From assembly GCA_014825775.1 (NCBI GenBank), contig MVAQ01000069.1, positions 25,263-89,262 of the forward strand: a stretch of 64,000 nucleotides of DNA, read 5' to 3'. Below, piece after piece: positions 59,354 to 64,000 of the stretch (position 1 is its first letter; every line of letters begins with the position of its first letter). The DNA comes from Krasilnikovozyma curviuscula (lineage: Eukaryota > Basidiomycota > Tremellomycetes > Cystofilobasidiales > Mrakiaceae). The notes beneath the pieces were generated by a model. That model searched no databases, was not told the DNA's origin, and saw only the letters and a list, made by a program, of their open reading frames with translations. Both the position numbers and the translations under genes were made by a program.

Positions 59354-60362
59354 TGTTGGGGGCCGCAAGTTATTCGTTTGTTTCAATTGAGATGGGGATG
59401 AGATGGTTCTGCACTCTCACAGGGACGATGGGATCGTGACCCTGGTTTCAAATGCAATGGGAAAGAACAGCTGCAACAGAACTCTGGCTGGTGGTTGGGA
59501 AGGAACGAGAGAGGGGGAGCCTCCCCCCTCGATTAAATAGCTGAGGGTCTCAGGCATGACCAAGCTCTTAGGGTTTGAAACCGCTCTGTGGTGGCGCGTC
59601 GAGTCATTAAGCGACGAAAGCTGGTCGAGTCAGTTTGTCGGAGCCTTGATGCACAGCTGGACCCCCGTCGAGGGAACAGAAGTACCGAAGGTATGTTTGG
59701 TTTCTGGCCCTAAATGGGTTCAGCGCAGCTGCCCGTTCGAAAACGATGGAAGCAAAACCAAGACCAAGAAGAGCGCCATCGACCAATTGTCCTGGTCACG
59801 GCGAAAGATCCCTTTCAAAGTAACTGATTGAGGCTCAACCCATACTTCGAGCAAGTCTACGTTGCATTAGAGCTGAAAGAAGGTAGTGGACCAGTTCCGA
59901 GACGAGCGACGCGATTAATTTCAGTCCCCAGACGCGTCTTCCTAGCGAATACTACGTTCAAAAGAACACATTCCATCTTTTCTATTTTTTTCTTCGAGCG
60001 GAAAAAGAACGAATTCAAAGAGAACAAATTTTGGGCTTGATTGCGCACGTGCGAGCACATCACTTGCAGGTCAGGTGCTCATTGCCAAAATTATTCAAGA
60101 GAGATCAGCTCATTCATTGACACAGGAAAAAGTCGTCAAAATACGTAAAAAAGCGGGGAAAAAAAAATAACAACATCAATAGATTGAAAGACAAAGGGTA
60201 TCAAGAGGTACTTGGGGGGTAACGGCAACGAGGATTGATATGACGGAGGGCCGGTAGAGAAAGCAAAAGAGTCGAACTCAAAACGACAGGACCGTATGAA
60301 AGCACGAGGTCCAAAAAAAAAAAAAAAAGATGCCAAGAACAAAATTCCAAGAGAGACCATTT
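59354..60362. other. Promoter region of the small unknown gene, 3' flank of the C2-MUN gene
   Basis: About 1 kb without a supported gene. It contains the palindrome at 59511-59530 and the TATTTAA box beside it, and a second A run of about 16 bases near 60313-60328. Confidence 0.5.
59511..59530 (-). promoter_or_regulatory. GC-rich inverted repeat with stress-element cores next to TATA box
   Basis: GAGGGGGAGCCTCCCCCCTC forms 7-bp perfect arms (GGGGGAG / CTCCCCC) and contains AGGGG and CCCCT, the core of Msn2/4-type stress response elements. On the minus strand CTATTTAATC (59531-59541) lies just upstream of it, about 180 bases before the ATG of the small unknown gene. Function inferred from motif only. 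Confidence 0.4.
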
Positions 60363-63300
60363 TCAACCATCCCTCAACGAGAACCTCTGAACCTCCGGAT
60401 AGCTCATCGGCAGGTTAGGGACCTCCGGAATGACAGAGTTCCTGTTGTTGTTACCGTTGACGGTCCTCCTGCTGCTGCTGTTAGCTGATCTTCCATTGGA
60501 CGGTCGCTGCAGGAGTTGGGGTTGGGCGGCCTTTTCAGCCGCCTCGCGCTCAAGCACTTGTTTCATCTCGATCTGCTGGCCAATGAACTCGTGGATCGAT
60601 CGGTCGGGTCTAGAAGGAAAGACCAGGAACCAACAATTTAACAGACAGAATCACACGTCAACAAAATTTCCTTGCAATGAACTCACCTCATTCTGAGGAT
60701 CCGCAAGATGAGATCGGCATTGCCAGGGTTTCCTTGAACATCCTTCTTCTTCTCCTTTTTCCTGTCAGAGATCGTCTTACGGTTTCGTTGATTGTAAACT
60801 GATTTCGCTCGTTTTGTGGTTCCACTCTTGCGCAAGCTGGCTTGGGCATCTCGAACACATTGCTAAGAACAGGAGCGACGTCAGCAAGTAAATCGGGTTT
60901 GAGCGACAAAACAGAAATAACTACTCGCCTCCATCAACGCATCAGTTGTCCAGTCGTAGTACAGACGAATAGACAGCAGAGCATGGTATTTCTCGTTGTG
61001 CAGAACTTCCAGCGGGAGACCTTTCTCATCTCCATCGAGATGGAAGTAGTTTCTCAAGAACTGGAATAAAAGAGGCGCCCCTTTGAGCACGGGAACTTTT
61101 CATTACCTTAAAACCGAAGTTAAATCTTACCTGAAGCCATTTCATGACGATGTCGACTCCCTTGTCCGTTAAAGGCGTCATGTCTGTCGGCGCATCGCTC
61201 AAAGTGGGCACCAACAGAGCTTCAAGTGTGCTCAGAATTTCCTTCCAGAGTTTAGCCATGACCATCTGAAGGGCATTCTGGCTGAGAGTGTTACTGAGAG
61301 TGGCGTTGTTGGCGTCAAAGTAGTCGAACAGAGGATGGATGGCTTTCTCAATCTCCAAGTCTGTCAGTTCACGGGGTCGGGTCTTCTCGGGAAGTTTAAT
61401 TTCGTCTTGAGGTAAAGGAATAGAAGGTTCATTGGATGTTCCGATGGCGAGTTTGAATTGGTTCGTCAGTTTATTGATTTTCTCGTTGTAGTCGATGGGT
61501 GCGTTAGCGGGGACAGTTGATTTGATGAGAGTTTTGATTTCCTTCCGGGTAAGAGATTGGCGAATGAAAGGAGACATCTGGAAACAAACAAAAATAATCA
61601 AGACCTGTCGAGGACACTTTAGAAGGTCAATGCTCACCTTGTCAATAAATGTTCGAACCATGTCGCTCTCAGCACGCTTTAGAGATCTGAAAGCTCGACC
61701 AAAGTAGAACTCAATCTCATCCCGTTCACCTTCCATACTGATTCGAATGAGCAGTCGGCCAGTTTTCTCTTCCAAATCGTACCAGACGTCATGGGTGAGG
61801 AAGTCTCCATACTTTCTAGGGTCGAGTCGAACGTATGCTCTACCAATCTCATCGTGCTTTCCTAGCAACGCTCGATCTCTGACAGTAGCCATGAGCCAGA
61901 GGTCTGTCGCAACTGAAATATCGAAAGTTTGTTCCCCTGTAAATAGCAAATGGGGCCTCAGAGATGGTTACTTGAAAGAAAAGAATGCAAACATACACCG
62001 CGGATCAAGAGTCTCGTAGATCGTACGAGTCTTCGCGACTCGGTTTCCAAACTGATCGCTTAGAGTAACAAAGGTATCGAGTTTCGCAGCAGGATTCCTC
62101 TCATTAGCGATAAGACCCTCCGCCAGCACGATCTTGACTGTGAACAGAAATCGCTGGCTTTCCTGCTTGGCTGGCGTCGGAGGAGCACTATCTCGGATGA
62201 TTTCCGCAACCTGATCAACCTGCATTTTGGCGTACATTTGATCAAGTTCTATTCTGGCAGACTCGATGTTGTTCAGTTTGACACATGACTGAGAACCGCG
62301 AAAAACATGATCAGAGGAGCTTCAAAATAAAGCATGGAGAAGCTTACTTCGGGAACAAAGTTAAACGGCTCAATCTTCTTTTCACCCTGCAGCATCAGCT
62401 TCGCTTTGGTTAAGTAGACGTTTTCCTTGGGTACCAGGGGATCTTCGACCAATCTAGGGAACATCTCAGAGAGAAACAGCTCTTCAATAGATGTGCAGTA
62501 TTGCTCCATACATTTGCTGAGAGTCTACATATCATACAGAACATTCAACAAATTAATTGGCAAAGCCAGCGAGTGAGAAGGAAAATGGGGAAAGGCTTAC
62601 CTTTGCTAGAGCAGTTAAGAATCGGGCTTCCTGGTATTCGTCAGGCCATTCCAATTCGAACAAAAAATCTAATGCCGAGTTAAAAGATCCAAAGAGATCG
62701 ATAACAGATGAACTATTTCCAGCTTCACCTTCAGGTTCAAACTAGAATCAAAGAAGAGATTCGAAAGTCAGTGCTAACACACCAGTAACTTGAGATTCTA
62801 GCTTTACCTTGTCTACACGAATAGCCTCTGTGACCCACTTCGATACCAAATCATCGGTGACTACCAGCCAATGCCTAGCAAACGGTTCAAAGTACGTTCC
62901 TAAATCAAAGGAGATACCAGATCTATGTGAATCCGGAGCTCGTTAGCAAATTGGCAGAGAAAATGATCGAAACAGAACGGACTTGGGAACGAGGCGGTCG
63001 TGTAGAGAGATAATCTCCTTTGAACGACGATACAGATGAAAAATGTCTTCGATATCGATCGTTGGTGTCCTGTCCTTGGCGGGTAGAGCAGCTTGACGTA
63101 ATCGAGGATAGGCATCTTCCAGATCTTGGAGCAGGAGAGGCACTTGCTGCCCACAGATAACAGCAGACATGTTGATGACACTGTAGAAAGGTGGAATAGA
63201 GTTGGCAAGATGTCCGAGAAGACGCGCCAAAATCGTTAGAGCTTACTTCAGAATTGATCCTGGGAACCTCTTCTGATACAACTTCGCCTGCTTCTCCACC

Positions 63301-64000
63301 CAATCAATGACCATCATCAGCGGCTCAGCAGGATTATTTTCCTCCATCGAAAACAGCTCTGTAGTCTTTGTCGAGTACATGGAGAAGATCTTCTGCCGGA
63401 TGTGATCCACAACCTCGTCCAGAGCGACAAGATCGTTATCAGATTGCCCAACCAAACTGGTATCTCGGAGATCCTCCAGTATGTTAACATAAGGTTCAAT
63501 GTCGACAAATTTGATTGACTTGAACTCCTCGAGTGCTTCCAGCAAGATTCGTAGGTAGTGATCCCACATTCTTTTCAGAAGTTTGAGAAGATAGGAGCTC
63601 TAACAGATAGGATAGTTTGCTATAAGCAGGATATTTTAGGAAAAAAAAGATTTAGAAGACTCACATCATGCCACATCCAGTTGTGGAGAGGACTTCGGTG
63701 AATTTCAGCAACGGCTCTCGACATCGCTTCTGGAACGCACTCGATCGGCACTTCTTCTCTCTCGTACCGCGCCTGAATGACATCCAAAAAAGAAGCCCCT
63801 CGGTAAGAGTGGTTTACTCGCCATCGGAGAGCACACTCGTTCAGAAGTTCGTTGTGCGGCGGCGTTAAAATTGACAACAGCACATCCTGATCCTCTGGAA
63901 GGTTCGCCATTTCAGCCTGACGTCATCAGAGAATTAGACCATTTACAATACAGAGACTCAGTATCATTAGCTAGGAAAGACTCACAAGAACAGATCGCTC
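60363..64000 (-). CDS. Unc-13/Ync13-like C2 and MUN domain protein, N-terminus outside window
   Basis: A many-exon minus-strand gene running off the right edge; an exon at about 63986-64000 continues beyond. Visible parts in order: NLPEDQDVLLSILTPPHNEL, LRWRVNHSYRGASFLDVIQA, FKSIKFVDIEPYVNILEDL, VVDHIRQKIFSMYSTKTTEL, DIEDIFHLYRRSKEIISLHD, FEPFARHWLVVTDDLVSKWV, VIDLFGSFNSALDFLFEL, a C2 domain (FLFTVKIVLAEGLIANERNP, DTFVTLSDQFGNRVAKTRTI, ETLDPRWEQTFDISV, DEIGRAYVRLDPRKYGDFLT), then a second helical block (HPLFDYFDANNATLSNTLSQ, LVPTLSDAPTDMTPLT, YFHLDGDEKGLPLEVLHNEK) and a charged tail ending RFSLRDG. MHD/MUN blocks around a central C2 domain match fungal Unc-13 homologues such as fission yeast Ync13/Git1, which act in exocytosis and membrane traffic. 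The C2 Asp positions are only partly present, so calcium binding is uncertain. Confidence 0.85.

Overview
This 64 kb window is nuclear DNA of a fungus, almost certainly a basidiomycete (probably Agaricomycotina, perhaps a tremellomycete-type yeast; genus not determined). The genes are compact and intron-rich: introns are mostly 50-80 nt with GTRAGT-like donors, a CTGAC/CTAAC branch motif and frequent AAG as well as CAG/TAG acceptors. A fused allantoicase-ureidoglycolate lyase gene (an arrangement known in Cryptococcus), a velvet regulator, complex I assembly machinery and an HDEL-ending BiP agree with this. No tRNA, rRNA, CRISPR or transposon was recognised. Reading frames below were rebuilt by joining exons; where stated, the summed exon lengths were checked to give an uninterrupted frame.

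Layout. 1-6.3 kb: a secreted double-psi beta-barrel protein (cut by the left edge), the allantoin-degradation fusion enzyme, and a secreted Egh16/Gas1-like protein on the minus strand. 6.9-12.4 kb: glutathione peroxidase (-), a small conserved fungal protein (-), prephenate dehydrogenase (+). 12.5-20.8 kb: second-largest subunit of RNA polymerase III (+), Dcc1 cohesion factor (-), an unknown intronless gene (+). 21.2-28.5 kb: an unknown gene, a regulatory-type trehalose-6-phosphate synthase subunit and an NDUFAF6-like complex I assembly factor, all minus. 28.6-37.7 kb: proteasomal deubiquitinase Ubp6, COG2 and BiP/Kar2, all plus. 39.8-48.1 kb: one very large 26-exon gene for a secreted 2,167-residue protein made of two copies of an unfamiliar Cys module, an exon-by-exon array of Ala/Ser/Val repeats and eight WSC domains. 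51-58 kb: a VosA-like velvet factor and a Cid1-type nucleotidyltransferase (+). 58.7-64 kb: a small unknown gene and an Unc-13/Ync13-like C2-MUN protein (-), cut by the right edge.

The genes do not form one pathway. Themes are the cell surface and secretion (DPBB, Egh16-like, WSC giant, BiP, COG2, Unc13-like), basic metabolism (purine nitrogen recycling, tyrosine, trehalose) and gene expression (Pol III, TUTase, velvet). The most unusual locus is 39.8-48.1 kb: symmetric phase 2-2 exons of exactly 285 nt each carry one repeat, with traces of very recent duplication or gene conversion.
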